A stretch of DNA of 63,858 nt from Clostridia bacterium (GCA_024404095.1 JAKSQO010000014.1:1-63858); one strand, 5' to 3'. Shown: positions 34,627-45,076, numbered from the stretch's first letter. Made by a program: numbers and translations. Notes: a model not told the origin generated them from the sequence alone.

Positions 34627-35481
34627 ATGAGTAAATTTATTGATGACTGTGCAGAATTTATCGCGGCTCAGTCACTTGATATAACAAGAGTTTCGGTATA
34701 CAAAGACGGAATGATTGAAACCGCAGAATGTGTGCCTGCCAATCCTTGTCAAAACTGCTATTCGGTTGCAAAGGCGTTTACAATGACAGCAATCGGTCTG
34801 CTTTATGACAAGGGGATGATAAGGCTTGACGAAAAGATTTGCGATATTTTTTCGGAAGAACTTCCCGAAAACGGAATGGATCTGAGATGGTATGACTGCA
34901 CGGTTGAAATGGCACTTAAGCACCGTCTCGGTCTGCCGGGAGGATTCCTTGATATTGACTGTAATCCTTCAGCTATGTTCGGCGAGGATTATCTGAACTA
35001 TATGTTCACGTATCCGCTTGAATACACACCAAACACTGATAAAAAATACTCTGACGGAGCGTATTATCTGCTCTCACGCATTGTTGAGAAAAAGACAGGC
35101 ATGGATACCGATAATTTCCTTTGGAAAGAGATGCTTTATAAGCTCGGCTTTCAGGAAATGGCATGGAGTCATTGCCCGATGGGTCATGTTATGGGGGCGA
35201 CAGGTCTTTATATCCATTCAGCGGATATGGTAAAACTCGGCGCGGTTTATCTCAACGGCGGAACTTATAACGGTGAACGTTTGATTTCGGAAGAGTGGGT
35301 CAAGCTTGCAACGGAAAATGAATATTCACTTAACTGGGATAAGGACAGAAAGGTGTATTCCAAGGGTGGAATGAGAGGACAGAAGCTGTTCGTGATTCCG
35401 TCAAAGAAGCTTGCAGGTGCTATTCAATCATTTGAAGGTAATTCGGATGCTGTTGCAAAGTGGATTAAGAACTATGAATAA
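34627..35481 (+). CDS. Serine hydrolase, beta-lactamase/class C-like
   Basis: A 284-residue protein of the beta-lactamase-related (PF00144) family. The SxxK motif is SVAKAF near residue 45 (Ser nucleophile, Lys base); the YxN-like region is YSDGAYYLLSRIVEKKTG; a C-terminal KGGMRGQK stretch stands in for the third motif. No signal peptide, so it is more likely an intracellular esterase or peptidase than a resistance enzyme. Third gene of the lipase-GDPD-hydrolase operon; a strong terminator follows. Confidence 0.82.
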   Translation: MSKFIDDCAEFIAAQSLDITRVSVYKDGMIETAECVPANPCQNCYSVAKAFTMTAIGLLYDKGMIRLDEKICDIFSEELPENGMDLRWYDCTVEMALKHRLGLPGGFLDIDCNPSAMFGEDYLNYMFTYPLEYTPNTDKKYSDGAYYLLSRIVEKKTGMDTDNFLWKEMLYKLGFQEMAWSHCPMGHVMGATGLYIHSADMVKLGAVYLNGGTYNGERLISEEWVKLATENEYSLNWDKDRKVYSKGGMRGQKLFVIPSKKLAGAIQSFEGNSDAVAKWIKNYE

Positions 35482-35488
35482 AAAGCAA

Positions 35489-35520
35489 AACGCTGTCCTT
35501 TTGGACAGCGTTGATTTTTT
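35489..35520. terminator. Terminator between serine hydrolase and glgP
   Basis: AACGCTGTCC (35489-35498), TTTT, GGACAGCGTT (35503-35512), then GATTTTTT on +. On - the hairpin is followed by TTGCTTTTT, so it can serve the convergent glgP gene too. Confidence 0.9.
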
Positions 35521-35526
35521 GTTGAA

Positions 35527-37938
35527 TTATTTTGTGTTAAGCGGATTGGTATGCCAAATGTCACGCGCATATTCGTTAATTGCGCGGTCACAGGCAAAAC
35601 GTCCTGCTCCGGCAACATTCATAAGTGACATTCTGTTCCATGTCTCTCTGTCCGCAAAGAGCTGTTCAGCCTTAAGCTGAGCGTTCTTGTAATCTGCAAA
35701 GTCAGCAAGAACCATGTATGGGTCGTGATGAACGATTGTGCTGCCGATTTCGGGAAATGCTTTGCCGCAGATGCCGTTGTTGATAAAGTCAACAACCTTT
35801 CTGATATCGGCGTTGTTCTGATAGTAATTCATCGGTGTGTAGCCGTTCTGCTTGAGGGTGTTGACCTCGGGAGTGCTCATGCCGAAGATGATGATGTTAT
35901 CATCGCCGACAGCCTCGTGAATCTCGACGTTAGCACCGTCCATTGTGCCGAGGGTAACAGCGCCGTTAATCATAAGCTTCATGTTACCTGTGCCGCTTGC
36001 TTCGGTACCCGAGAGGGAGATCTGTTCGCTGATGTCGGCCGCAGGCATAAGGTTTTCAGCCATTGTTACGTTGTAATCCTCAAGATAAACAACCTTAAGT
36101 CTGCCTCTCACGTCGGGGTCATTGTTGATAAGGTCGCCGAGTGCGCAGATAAAACTGATGATTTTCTTTGCCATAAAGTAGCCGGGAGCAGCTTTTGCGG
36201 CAAAGATATATGTGTGAGGAGTGAAATCTCCGTTGGGATTTTCCTTGATTGCGAGATACTTTGAAAGAATCTGGAATGCGTTAAGGTGCTGACGCTTGTA
36301 TTCGTGCAGACGCTTAACCTGAACGTCAAAAATTGAAGTCGGATCAAGTTCTACGCCGTTTGTCTTTTTAACAATGTCGGCAATTTTCTGCTTGTTGTGG
36401 AGCTTGATTTTCTCCATTTCCTTAAGCACCTGTGAATCAGTTGCGTAAGCCTTGAATTTTTCAAGCTCAGCTCCGTTATAGATAAATCCGTCACCGATAA
36501 GATCAGTAAGAAGCTTTGTAAGCTCGGGGTTGGACTGACAGAGCCAGCGGCGGTGAGCAATACCGTTTGTAACGTTCTTGAATTTGTCAGGCGTTACCGT
36601 GTAGAAATCCTTGAAAACGCTTTCCTTGAGTATTTCTGAGTGAAGAGCGGAAACACCGTTGATGCTGTGTGAGCCTGCAACGGACATATTTGCCATGCGG
36701 ACAACACCGTTTGAAACGATTGCCATACGCTCAACCTTGCCTGCGTCACCTGTTGATGACCATACAAAGCTGCGGAAACGGTTGTCAATTTCCTTTGTTA
36801 TTTCATAAATTCGGGGAAGAAGTCGCTTGAACAAATCCTCGGGCCAGCACTCAAGAGCCTCAGCCATAACTGTGTGGTTTGTGTATGCAACTGTATCTGT
36901 AACAATCTTCCATGCCTCGTCCCAGCCGTAGCCGCACTCGTCAAGAAGAATACGCATAAGCTCGGGGATAGCAAGTGTGGGATGAGTATCGTTGATGTGA
37001 ATTGCAATTTTTTCTGCGAGATTGTCAATTCTGCCGTAAAGATGAAGATGGTTGTTGACGATATCCTGAATTGAAGCGGAAACAAGGAAATACTGTTGTC
37101 TTAAACGAAGGCTCTTTCCCTCGGGGTGGTTGTCAGAGGGATAAAGAACCTTGCTGATAACCTCAGCCATAGCGTTCTGCTCCATAGCTCGCATATAGTC
37201 ACCCTGATTGAACATATCCATATCAAGACCGGGAGCCTTTGCACTCCAAAGACGGAGTACGCTGATTCCCTTGCCGTCCTTACCGGCAACATACATATCA
37301 TAGGGGATAGCCTTTACTGTCTTGTAGTCACGGTGCTCAACGTGGTGATACTGCTCATACCATGCCTCTTCAACCCAGCCTTCAAAGTGGATGTCAACTG
37401 ACTCCTGCTCACGGGGAACAAGCCATACGTCACCGCCGGGAAGCCAGAAGTCGGGCATTTCTGTCTGCCATCCGTCAACAATCTTCTGCTTGAAAATACC
37501 GTACTCGTAAAGAATTGAGTAACCCTTTGCAAAATAACCCTGCGTTGCAAGACCGTCAAGATAGCAGGCGGCAAGTCGTCCGAGGCCGCCGTTTCCGAGA
37601 CCTGCGTCGGGTTCGCAGTCATAAAGACTCTCGAGCTTGATGCCAAAATCCTTAAGAGCGGATTCCATTGTCTTTGTCAGATTGAGGTTGTAAAGGTTGT
37701 TCTTGAGTGAACGACCCATAAGAAATTCCATGCAGAGGTAGTAAACCTTCTTGGAGTCAGCTTTCTTTGACTGCTCGTGGAATTCCTTTCTGCCCTGCAT
37801 CATCATTTCACGAAGAATGAGAGCGATAGCTTTGTAATAATGCTCATAGGTTGCCTCATCGGGTGTAACACCGAAGAAGTGGGAAAGCTTATTTGTAATA
37901 AGCTCCTTTGCCTCTTTCTTTGTAAGTTTGTAGTTCAT
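35527..37938 (-). CDS. glgP: Glycogen/starch/alpha-glucan phosphorylase
   Basis: PLP enzyme that phosphorolyses alpha-1,4-glucans to glucose-1-phosphate. At 803 residues it is full length for GT35. Landmarks: MEFLMGRSL, GLGNGGLGRLAACYLDG (active-site glycine loop), WGVW-like WQTEMPDFW, HINDTHPT, IANGVVRMAN-like block, KRLHEYKRQ and the PLP-lysine motif EASGTGNMKLMINGA. GGAGG is 7 bases upstream of ATG 37938. Transcribed alone. With the GH13 enzyme at 55256 it fits maltodextrin/glycogen use in the cytoplasm. Confidence 0.97.
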   Translation of the reverse strand: MNYKLTKKEAKELITNKLSHFFGVTPDEATYEHYYKAIALILREMMMQGRKEFHEQSKKADSKKVYYLCMEFLMGRSLKNNLYNLNLTKTMESALKDFGIKLESLYDCEPDAGLGNGGLGRLAACYLDGLATQGYFAKGYSILYEYGIFKQKIVDGWQTEMPDFWLPGGDVWLVPREQESVDIHFEGWVEEAWYEQYHHVEHRDYKTVKAIPYDMYVAGKDGKGISVLRLWSAKAPGLDMDMFNQGDYMRAMEQNAMAEVISKVLYPSDNHPEGKSLRLRQQYFLVSASIQDIVNNHLHLYGRIDNLAEKIAIHINDTHPTLAIPELMRILLDECGYGWDEAWKIVTDTVAYTNHTVMAEALECWPEDLFKRLLPRIYEITKEIDNRFRSFVWSSTGDAGKVERMAIVSNGVVRMANMSVAGSHSINGVSALHSEILKESVFKDFYTVTPDKFKNVTNGIAHRRWLCQSNPELTKLLTDLIGDGFIYNGAELEKFKAYATDSQVLKEMEKIKLHNKQKIADIVKKTNGVELDPTSIFDVQVKRLHEYKRQHLNAFQILSKYLAIKENPNGDFTPHTYIFAAKAAPGYFMAKKIISFICALGDLINNDPDVRGRLKVVYLEDYNVTMAENLMPAADISEQISLSGTEASGTGNMKLMINGAVTLGTMDGANVEIHEAVGDDNIIIFGMSTPEVNTLKQNGYTPMNYYQNNADIRKVVDFINNGICGKAFPEIGSTIVHHDPYMVLADFADYKNAQLKAEQLFADRETWNRMSLMNVAGAGRFACDRAINEYARDIWHTNPLNTK

Positions 37939-38291
37939 ATTTATGCCTCCGTAAACAGGTTTGACTTTTATACTGATTTAATTCTATACCAAAATTTAAA
38001 AAAATACAACAGTTAAAGGACACTTGTTAGAAGAAAAATAAGGCTTATATTTATATAATATGACGAAAACTCGATAATATATTGAAAAATCAGAAAAATA
38101 AACTGTAATTTTATACAAAAACCGCATTAAAAATAGTTGTAATAAAAAGAAAAACTGAATATGCTTTTCTGAGTTATTATTGACATTTATAAACGGATTA
38201 AACGATTCGTTTCGCAAAAAGTCAAAGAAAATATGGCTTGGTTGCTTTATTTTACCAACTGTGCTAAAATAAAGCAAAGGACGTGATTGAA
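37939..38291. other. Divergent intergenic region, glgP / histidine phosphatase
   Basis: AT-rich spacer between two divergent genes that must hold both promoters. The best + promoter is TTGCTT (38242-38247), N17, TAAAAT (38265-38270). A perfect 11-bp inverted repeat, GCTTTATTTTA (38244-38254) and TAAAATAAAGC (38265-38275), spans that promoter. No coding frame stands out. Confidence 0.5.
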
Positions 38292-38822
38292 ATGAAAATA
38301 TACGTTATGCGTCATGGCAGAACTAATGATAACGACAAACAGATTCTCAACGGCAGAAATGACGAGGATATAAACGAAACGGGTATTGCACAGGCGACAG
38401 CAGCGAGAGAAGTGTACGAAAAGCTTGATATAGATTTGATTGTCTGCTCGCCGATGAAACGAACACGTCACACGGCGGACGTGGTGAACACAAAAAATCT
38501 GCCGATTGTTTATGATGAGCGTCTTATCGAGCGTGATACAGGTGAGCTGACAGGCAGACATATTTCGGGTGAGTTCCGTGATGTTTACTGGAACTATTAT
38601 TCAACCGAATATGATGTTGAACACGTAAAGGAGCTGTTTGAAAGAGTGCATCCTGTGATTGACGATATAAAAGAGAAATATGCCGATAAAAACGTGCTTA
38701 TTGTTACCCATAACGGTGTAGCGAGAGCGATTTATTCCTATTTCAACGAGATTCCCGAGGACGGCAATATGCTGAATGTCGGAATACTGAAGAATTGTCA
38801 GATAACAGAATATGAAGTGTAA
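38292..38822 (+). CDS. Histidine phosphatase family protein (phosphoglycerate-mutase-like)
   Basis: A 176-residue histidine phosphatase. RHG motif is YVMRHGRTN at the N-terminus; the second catalytic His is in VTHNGVARAI near residue 139; CSPMKRTRHTA and ERDTGELTG are family blocks. The substrate is undetermined (phosphoglycerate, adenosylcobalamin phosphate and others are possible in this family). ATG 38292 fits the usual M-K-I-Y-V-M-R-H-G start; GTG 38283 would be inside the ribosome site AAAGGACG. The 11-bp palindrome lies across its promoter. Confidence 0.88.
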   Translation: MKIYVMRHGRTNDNDKQILNGRNDEDINETGIAQATAAREVYEKLDIDLIVCSPMKRTRHTADVVNTKNLPIVYDERLIERDTGELTGRHISGEFRDVYWNYYSTEYDVEHVKELFERVHPVIDDIKEKYADKNVLIVTHNGVARAIYSYFNEIPEDGNMLNVGILKNCQITEYEV

Positions 38823-38853
38823 TCTTATGACTTCAATGATGAGGTGACAGATA

Positions 38854-39240
38854 ATGATGTTTGGATTTATGAATGTTTTATTTGTAATCGTGTTTATTCT
38901 TGCATCTACGGTGATTATCTTTGCAATAGTAAAAGGAATAACGATATGGAATAAAAATAATAATTCGCCGAAACTAACTGTGCCTGCAAAAATTGTTGCT
39001 AAAAGGCAGAATACCGCGCACAGTCACCATCACAACGCAGGAGATATAACAGGGGCTCATGGTTATTACACAACAAGCAGTACAACATATTATGTAACGT
39101 TTCAGTTTGAAAGTGGTGACAGAACGGAACTTCATGTACCTTCGTCAGAATACGGATTTTTTGTGGAAGGCGATGAGGGAAAGCTGACTTTTCAGGGAAC
39201 GAGATATTTATCCTTTGAGCGCAAAAGATATAGTGATTAG
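38854..39240 (+). CDS. DUF2500 family membrane protein
   Basis: A 128-residue protein with one N-terminal membrane helix (about 5-30), a His-rich linker (HSHHHNAGD) and a beta-rich domain: TTYYVTFQFESGDRTEL, VPSSEYGFFVEGDEG and LTFQGTRYLSFER, the hallmark of DUF2500. Function unknown. GAGGTGA precedes ATG 38854. It follows the histidine phosphatase by 31 bases and is followed by the repeat/structured-element region. Confidence 0.88.
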   Translation: MMFGFMNVLFVIVFILASTVIIFAIVKGITIWNKNNNSPKLTVPAKIVAKRQNTAHSHHHNAGDITGAHGYYTTSSTTYYVTFQFESGDRTELHVPSSEYGFFVEGDEGKLTFQGTRYLSFERKRYSD

Positions 39241-39270
39241 TTTAATAAGTAGAAATTGTATTTCCCGGTA

Positions 39271-39312
39271 TTCTCCTTGAGGAGAAGCTGTCACGGAGTG
39301 ACTGATGAGGAG
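39271..39312 (+). repeat. Tandem hairpin repeat (dispersed palindromic type)
   Basis: TTCTCC-TTGA-GGAGAA (39271-39286) is directly followed by GTCAC-GGA-GTGAC (39290-39302) and TGATGAGGAG. This paired-hairpin layout resembles short dispersed repeats seen in many gut Clostridia genomes; that link is from general recollection. Only one copy is in the window. Confidence 0.5.
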
Positions 39313-39330
39313 TAGTTGCAAATGTGACGT

Positions 39331-39555
39331 TACTATTAAGGTTTCCACCTCATCTGACGGCTATGCCGCCACCTTGACCCTTTTGCCGGTTTCACCGACA
39401 TTTCCCCTGACATGGGAATCACTTCAAGGGTAAGACATATACATAAATCTCGGTTTAGCTCTACGTTACCTGCTCGGGTACAGTAGTAAAAAGTCAGATA
39501 TCGGTTAACACGGATTGGGAGCGGAGGCACTCTGCAAATCCCGGCTTGTCGAACA
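39331..39555 (-). ncRNA. Highly structured non-coding element, possible intron or RNA-gene remnant
   Basis: No plausible protein. On the minus strand the hairpins are: 39385-39399 (6 bp, GAA loop), 39356-39370 (6 bp, ATA loop), 39340-39349 (GGT/ACC, TTCC on +), and TTCCC (39402-39406) with GGGAA (39414-39418). CCTTGA (39372-39377) pairs with TCAAGG (39424-39429), enclosing two of them. GC content is higher than in flanking gaps. The GTGAAACCGGC and GGTGGAAACC minus-strand blocks have the look of a catalytic-intron or mobile-element RNA domain, but domain V is not visible. Strand is inferred. Confidence 0.35.
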
Positions 39556-39560
39556 AAATC

Positions 39561-39600
39561 AACCCTCCGAAGAGGAAAATTCCTTTTCAGAGGGTTTTAT
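39561..39600 (+). terminator. Terminator-like hairpin upstream of DUF1836 gene
   Basis: AACCCTC (39561-39567) pairs with GAGGGTT (39590-39596), with an inner AAGAGGAA/TTCCTTTT stem, then TTATTATT. It closes the non-coding region before the next promoter. Confidence 0.75.
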
Positions 39601-39675
39601 TATTGAATAAATACTTCTTTAAAACCTGATTGATTCGTGTTGCAGGTTTTATGTCAAAAAATTTAAAAAAATCTA

Positions 39676-39704
39676 TTGACAGTCATATGAACCTGTGATA
39701 TAAT
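39676..39704 (+). promoter_or_regulatory. Promoter of DUF1836-SPFH operon
   Basis: Consensus TTGACA (39676-39681), 17-base spacer, consensus TATAAT (39699-39704). Confidence 0.85.
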
Positions 39705-39728
39705 CAAAGAAACTTAAGAAAGGGAGCG

Positions 39729-40298
39729 ATGATGATGCAGCGTAAGCTTGTGCCGGGGACGGTTCTTCCGTACACAGGAAACGACGGAATGTTTTCAATG
39801 TTCCGACCTATGATAGAGGTCGCAAACGGTCTTACTCTGAGTCAGGTATGTGCTATAACGGGACTTGAGGTCTCAACTGTGCAGAATTGGGTCAAACGCG
39901 GTTTTGTTGCGCACCCGATACAGAAAAAGTACTTTTCGCGCCAGCTTGCACGAATACTTCTGATTTCATCTCTGAGGGACTGTATGCAGATTGACCGAAT
40001 AGGCGAGATGATGAAAATGGTAAACGGCGATCCTGATGACGAAAGCGACGATATAATCTCCGAGGAACAGCTTTATGACTATCTGTGTGAAATAATCGGG
40101 CACATGGATGATACGGGCTTTAATAAGGAGGAAACAAAAAAGACAGTTGAAAATGTAATTGCGGAGTATGTCGGACCTGACAGCGAAGCAAAGGAAAGGC
40201 TTAAAACAGCACTTATGGTTATGGTCTGTGCATACGTCTCGGGCAGATTAAAGCAGGAGGCTGACCTGTATTTCAGCAAAATGAAAGAAAGCTTATAA
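39729..40298 (+). CDS. DUF1836 family protein, MerR-like helix-turn-helix
   Basis: A 189-residue protein of the Firmicutes DUF1836 family. The region LTLSQVCAITGLEVSTVQNWVKRGFV near residues 35-62, cited in parts, contains the helix-turn-helix (SQVCAITGLEVSTVQNWVKR), as in MerR-type DNA-binding proteins. The C-terminal half is helical, with a possible coiled or dimer region. It probably regulates transcription; targets unknown. GGGAG precedes ATG 39729. The SPFH gene starts 16 bases later. Confidence 0.85.
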   Translation: MMMQRKLVPGTVLPYTGNDGMFSMFRPMIEVANGLTLSQVCAITGLEVSTVQNWVKRGFVAHPIQKKYFSRQLARILLISSLRDCMQIDRIGEMMKMVNGDPDDESDDIISEEQLYDYLCEIIGHMDDTGFNKEETKKTVENVIAEYVGPDSEAKERLKTALMVMVCAYVSGRLKQEADLYFSKMKESL

Positions 40299-40314
40299 AG
40301 AAAGGATAATCAAT

Positions 40315-41121
40315 ATGAATGTAAATGTTAAGAAAATTTCAGCAATAATAATTCCCATTGTTCTTGTTTTATTGATTCTTGCAAACAGTATATCAATTGT
40401 TGAAGCAGGACACACGGGCGTAATTGTAACCCTCGGTAAGGTTAAGGAGGGTGTGCTTCAGGAGGGTATCCACGTTAAAGCTCCGTTTATTCAGCAGGTT
40501 GTAAAGATTGACAACAGAATTGTAAAGCTCGAGGTTGAGACCGAAGCGTTCTCAAAGGATCTCCAGACAGTTCAGACAACACTTGCGATTAACTACCGTG
40601 TTGATACCAAAAAGTCTTACAGCATCTATAAGAACATCGGTGCGGACTACGAAAATGTGCTTGTTGTTCCTGCGGTCAATGAGGTTCTCAAGGCCATTAC
40701 TGCAAGATACACAGCAGAGGAAAGCGTTACAAACCGTGCGCTGATTTCAGACGGACTTATTGAAGGACTTAATGAAAAGCTGAACGGAATCGGTTTATAT
40801 GTAACAGACGTGAACATTATTAACTTTGACTTCTCCGAGGCATTTATCACAGCTATTGAAGAGAAGCAGGTCGCACAGCAGAAGCTTCTTAAGGCTGAAA
40901 CAGAAAAGCAGACAGCAATTAAAAATGCGGAAGCAAACGCAGAAACTATCAGGATTAAGGCTGAAGCCGAGGCTGACGCAAACAAGAAGCTTGACGATTC
41001 GCTCACAGCCGACATCATAGAGTACAACAAGGTGGAAAAGTGGAACGGTGTTCTTCCACAGGTTACAGGTAACGGCGGTTCAATGATAAACTTCACACCG
41101 TCATCAAACACAGCAAAGTAA
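40315..41121 (+). CDS. Prohibitin-like SPFH/band 7 membrane protein
   Basis: A 268-residue single-pass membrane protein: N-terminal helix (about 8-30), SPFH domain (about 30-200; AGHTGVIVTLGKV, LQEGIHVKAPF, NYRVDTKK), then an Ala/Glu-rich coiled coil (KQVAQQKLLKAETEKQTA onward, about 180-235). Such proteins form ring oligomers at the membrane and are linked to protease or lipid-domain organisation. AAAGGAT precedes ATG 40315. In an operon with the DUF1836 regulator, closed by a strong hairpin. Confidence 0.9.
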   Translation: MNVNVKKISAIIIPIVLVLLILANSISIVEAGHTGVIVTLGKVKEGVLQEGIHVKAPFIQQVVKIDNRIVKLEVETEAFSKDLQTVQTTLAINYRVDTKKSYSIYKNIGADYENVLVVPAVNEVLKAITARYTAEESVTNRALISDGLIEGLNEKLNGIGLYVTDVNIINFDFSEAFITAIEEKQVAQQKLLKAETEKQTAIKNAEANAETIRIKAEAEADANKKLDDSLTADIIEYNKVEKWNGVLPQVTGNGGSMINFTPSSNTAK

Positions 41122-41142
41122 AATCGTTCAAAGGTAAGCAAA

Positions 41143-41171
41143 GCCCCGTGAGTTATCAAAACTCACGGGGC
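41143..41171. terminator. Hairpin between SPFH gene and groEL
   Basis: GCCCCGTGAGTT (41143-41154) pairs with AACTCACGGGGC (41160-41171) around a 5-base loop. The T tracts on either side are weak (GATTGGTTTTT on +, TTTGC on -), but position suits a shared terminator of the convergent genes. Confidence 0.8.
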
Positions 41172-41202
41172 GATTGGTTTTTATAGGATTTATATGGTCT
41201 TA

Positions 41203-43142
<1,940 letters not shown>

Positions 43143-43183
43143 AAAAATGCCTCCTATGAAAAAAATAAGTATTGATAATGTTT

Positions 43184-43210
43184 TTGGCACTCTCTCTTGT
43201 TGAGTGCTAA
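43184..43210 (-). promoter_or_regulatory. CIRCE operator of groESL
   Basis: TTGGCACTC (43184-43192), N9, GAGTGCTAA (43202-43210): the HrcA operator TTAGCACTC-N9-GAGTGCTAA with one changed base in one arm. It lies between the promoter and the groES ribosome site. Confidence 0.92.
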
Positions 43211-43214
43211 ATCT

Positions 43215-43243
43215 ATTTTAGCCACTTTTTTTGAAAAAATCAA
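43215..43243 (-). promoter_or_regulatory. groESL promoter
   Basis: On the minus strand TTGATT (43238-43243), 17-base spacer, TAAAAT (43215-43220), directly upstream of CIRCE. Confidence 0.75.
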
Positions 43244-43345
43244 CCCTTTTTCTAAAATTTAACAAATTCATAATATTTTATTACATTCAAAAGTGAATTA
43301 TTCGCTTCAAAGAGGGTTTTTATCGTATAAATAGTATGGTTTTGA

Positions 43346-43374
43346 TTGACTTTTGAAGTTTTTTTTGTTAAAAT
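43346..43374 (+). promoter_or_regulatory. Promoter of secreted phosphoesterase gene
   Basis: TTGACT (43346-43351), 17-base spacer, TAAAAT (43369-43374). Back-to-back with groESL. Confidence 0.65.
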
Positions 43375-43407
43375 ATACATCCGAGAAATTTACGGAGGTA
43401 ATAAATA

Positions 43408-44601
43408 ATGAAAAAGCTTTTAGCAATCGTTATGGCTGTTGTTATGCTCACAACCTGCGGCATAGTTTCATTTGCAGCCGACACAAACACACAGCTTCAG
43501 TTTAAAGACGGAAAATTTAAAATTCTCTGTTTTGCTGATGTTCAGGACGGTTATCCGCTCTATGAGGATGTTATCGCATTCATGAAAGAGTCAATCAAAA
43601 AGACCAACCCCGACCTTGTTATCTTCCTTGGTGACAATGTTATGGGTGCGGAAACAGTTGAAGATTATTGGCTCGGTTACGATCAGATGCTTTCACCCTG
43701 TATCGAAAACGGTGTACCGTTTACATTTGTTTTCGGTAATCACGATGACGAGGCAATGGGCAACATCCCGAAGCAGGAAAAGTTTGAGAAGTACCTCAGC
43801 TACAAGGAGTGTCTCGCTTATGATGCAGACCCCGATATGCACGGCATAGGTACACATAACCTTGAAATTCTCTCATCTGACGGCAAGCATACAGCATACA
43901 ACCTTTGGATGTTTGACAGCGGAGACTATGCTTTTGCAGCTGACGGAAGCAGACATTATGACTGCGTTCGCAAGGATCAGATTGAGTGGTACGAAACAAC
44001 AAGTAAGGCACTTGAGGCAAAGGAAGGACACGTTGTTCCCTCGCTTGCATTCCAGCACATCGTTCCCGCTGACGTTGCACAGCAGGTAATGGTTACAGTT
44101 CCTTTCCACCTCGGAAAGCTTGGTAAGTATGATATGGAAGACGGTACAGCAATCACATATCTTCCCAACATCTTCGGTTTTAACTCAGGTCTTGTTGAAG
44201 AGGCTCCCTGCCCGTCAACTGAGAATGAGGGTCAGTGGGATGCGATGGTTGCACGTGGTGACGTTAAGGGTATGTTCTTCGGTCATGACCATGTTAACTC
44301 CTACAAGGCAAACGTAAAGGGCATTGACGCTGTTAACGTTCCCGGCTGCACATTCAATTCATATTCAAGCTACATTCATCAGGGCGCTCTCCTTATCACA
44401 CTTGACGAGAGCAATCTTGATAAGTATGATTCAGAGCTTATTTATTCAAACGTCCTTGCACTTGAGGACGGTTCACAGCTTCCCGGACTTGAGCGTTCAA
44501 AGGCTGATTACGCATTTTCACGCTTCCTCAGCATTTTTGTTAAGATTCTTCTTACTCCTTTCAAGAAGGTAGCTAACATTTTCGGCGCAATTATTTACTG
44601 A
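43408..44601 (+). CDS. Secreted calcineurin-like metallophosphoesterase
   Basis: A 397-residue exported phosphoesterase. Signal peptide ends near VSFAADT. Metal-ligand motifs: CFADVQDGY, FLGDNVMG, VFGNHDDEA, LAFQHIVP and FFGHDHVNSY. This matches bacterial homologues of eukaryotic Dcr2/PhoD-like phosphatases more than the dockerin-bearing enzyme at 13053. No dockerin; instead a C-terminal amphipathic helix, FSRFLSIFVKILLTPFKKV, resembling the ends of the secreted lipase-like proteins. GGAGG precedes ATG 43408. Substrate unknown. Confidence 0.88.
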   Translation: MKKLLAIVMAVVMLTTCGIVSFAADTNTQLQFKDGKFKILCFADVQDGYPLYEDVIAFMKESIKKTNPDLVIFLGDNVMGAETVEDYWLGYDQMLSPCIENGVPFTFVFGNHDDEAMGNIPKQEKFEKYLSYKECLAYDADPDMHGIGTHNLEILSSDGKHTAYNLWMFDSGDYAFAADGSRHYDCVRKDQIEWYETTSKALEAKEGHVVPSLAFQHIVPADVAQQVMVTVPFHLGKLGKYDMEDGTAITYLPNIFGFNSGLVEEAPCPSTENEGQWDAMVARGDVKGMFFGHDHVNSYKANVKGIDAVNVPGCTFNSYSSYIHQGALLITLDESNLDKYDSELIYSNVLALEDGSQLPGLERSKADYAFSRFLSIFVKILLTPFKKVANIFGAIIY

Positions 44602-44614
44602 TATAAATAGCACA

Positions 44615-44636
44615 AAGCTCCGCTTCGGCGGAGCTT
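44615..44636 (+). terminator. Hairpin between phosphoesterase and Ig-like gene
   Basis: AAGCTCCGC (44615-44623), TTCG, GCGGAGCTT (44628-44636). No T run follows, so it may attenuate rather than stop transcription. Confidence 0.55.
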
Positions 44637-44661
44637 ATCAATATATAAAGGAGCGTCTTTC

Positions 44662-45060
44662 ATGAAAAAAATTCTTGCTGTTCTGCTCACGTTGATTGCG
44701 GTAATAAGCTTTGCTATAATCCCTGTCGGTGCGGAGGATAAAGCGGTATCGGACATATGGGTAACAAAAATGCCTGATAAAACGGAATATTATGTCGGTG
44801 AAAGTGTTGATCTGACAGGACTTGAAATCGGGGTTGCTTACACTGACGGCACAAGCGAAATTGTTAACAGCGGTATTGAGTGTGATACAACAGTTCTCAA
44901 CCACAAAGGTACAGCATATATCACGATTTCCTATATGGGAGAACCCGAAGTAATTCCCGTAAAGGTTGATTTCAGTCTTGTGCAGAAAATAGTTTCTCTT
45001 TTGAACGACCTTGCAAACTTCTTTGTAATTTCTTTCAAGAATATTGTTGCCTGGTTCTGA
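44662..45060 (+). CDS. Small secreted protein with one bacterial Ig-like (Big_3) domain
   Basis: A 132-residue exported protein. Signal peptide about 1-24 (ending IPVGAED). Residues 35-105 fit a Big_3-type Ig-like fold: MPDKTEYYVGESVDLTGLEI, cited to its 20-residue core, then VAYTDGTSEIV and YMGEPEVIPVKV. The last 30 residues (VQKIVSLLNDLANFFVISFK) form an amphipathic or membrane-interfacial helix similar to those on the secreted hydrolases. AAAGGAGCG precedes ATG 44662. Likely a small surface-associated binding module; function unknown. Confidence 0.75.
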   Translation: MKKILAVLLTLIAVISFAIIPVGAEDKAVSDIWVTKMPDKTEYYVGESVDLTGLEIGVAYTDGTSEIVNSGIECDTTVLNHKGTAYITISYMGEPEVIPVKVDFSLVQKIVSLLNDLANFFVISFKNIVAWF

Positions 45061-45076
45061 TTTGACAAGAGACAAG

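Noticed and set aside
34627..35481. Antibiotic-resistance beta-lactamase
   Set aside because: Family fold is right, but no signal peptide and operon context with a lipase-like hydrolase and GDPD point to an esterase/peptidase.
39336..39530. 64-residue minus-strand reading frame in the structured element
   Set aside because: No ribosome site, odd composition (Arg/Trp/Cys/Pro), and the hairpins account for the sequence better than a protein.
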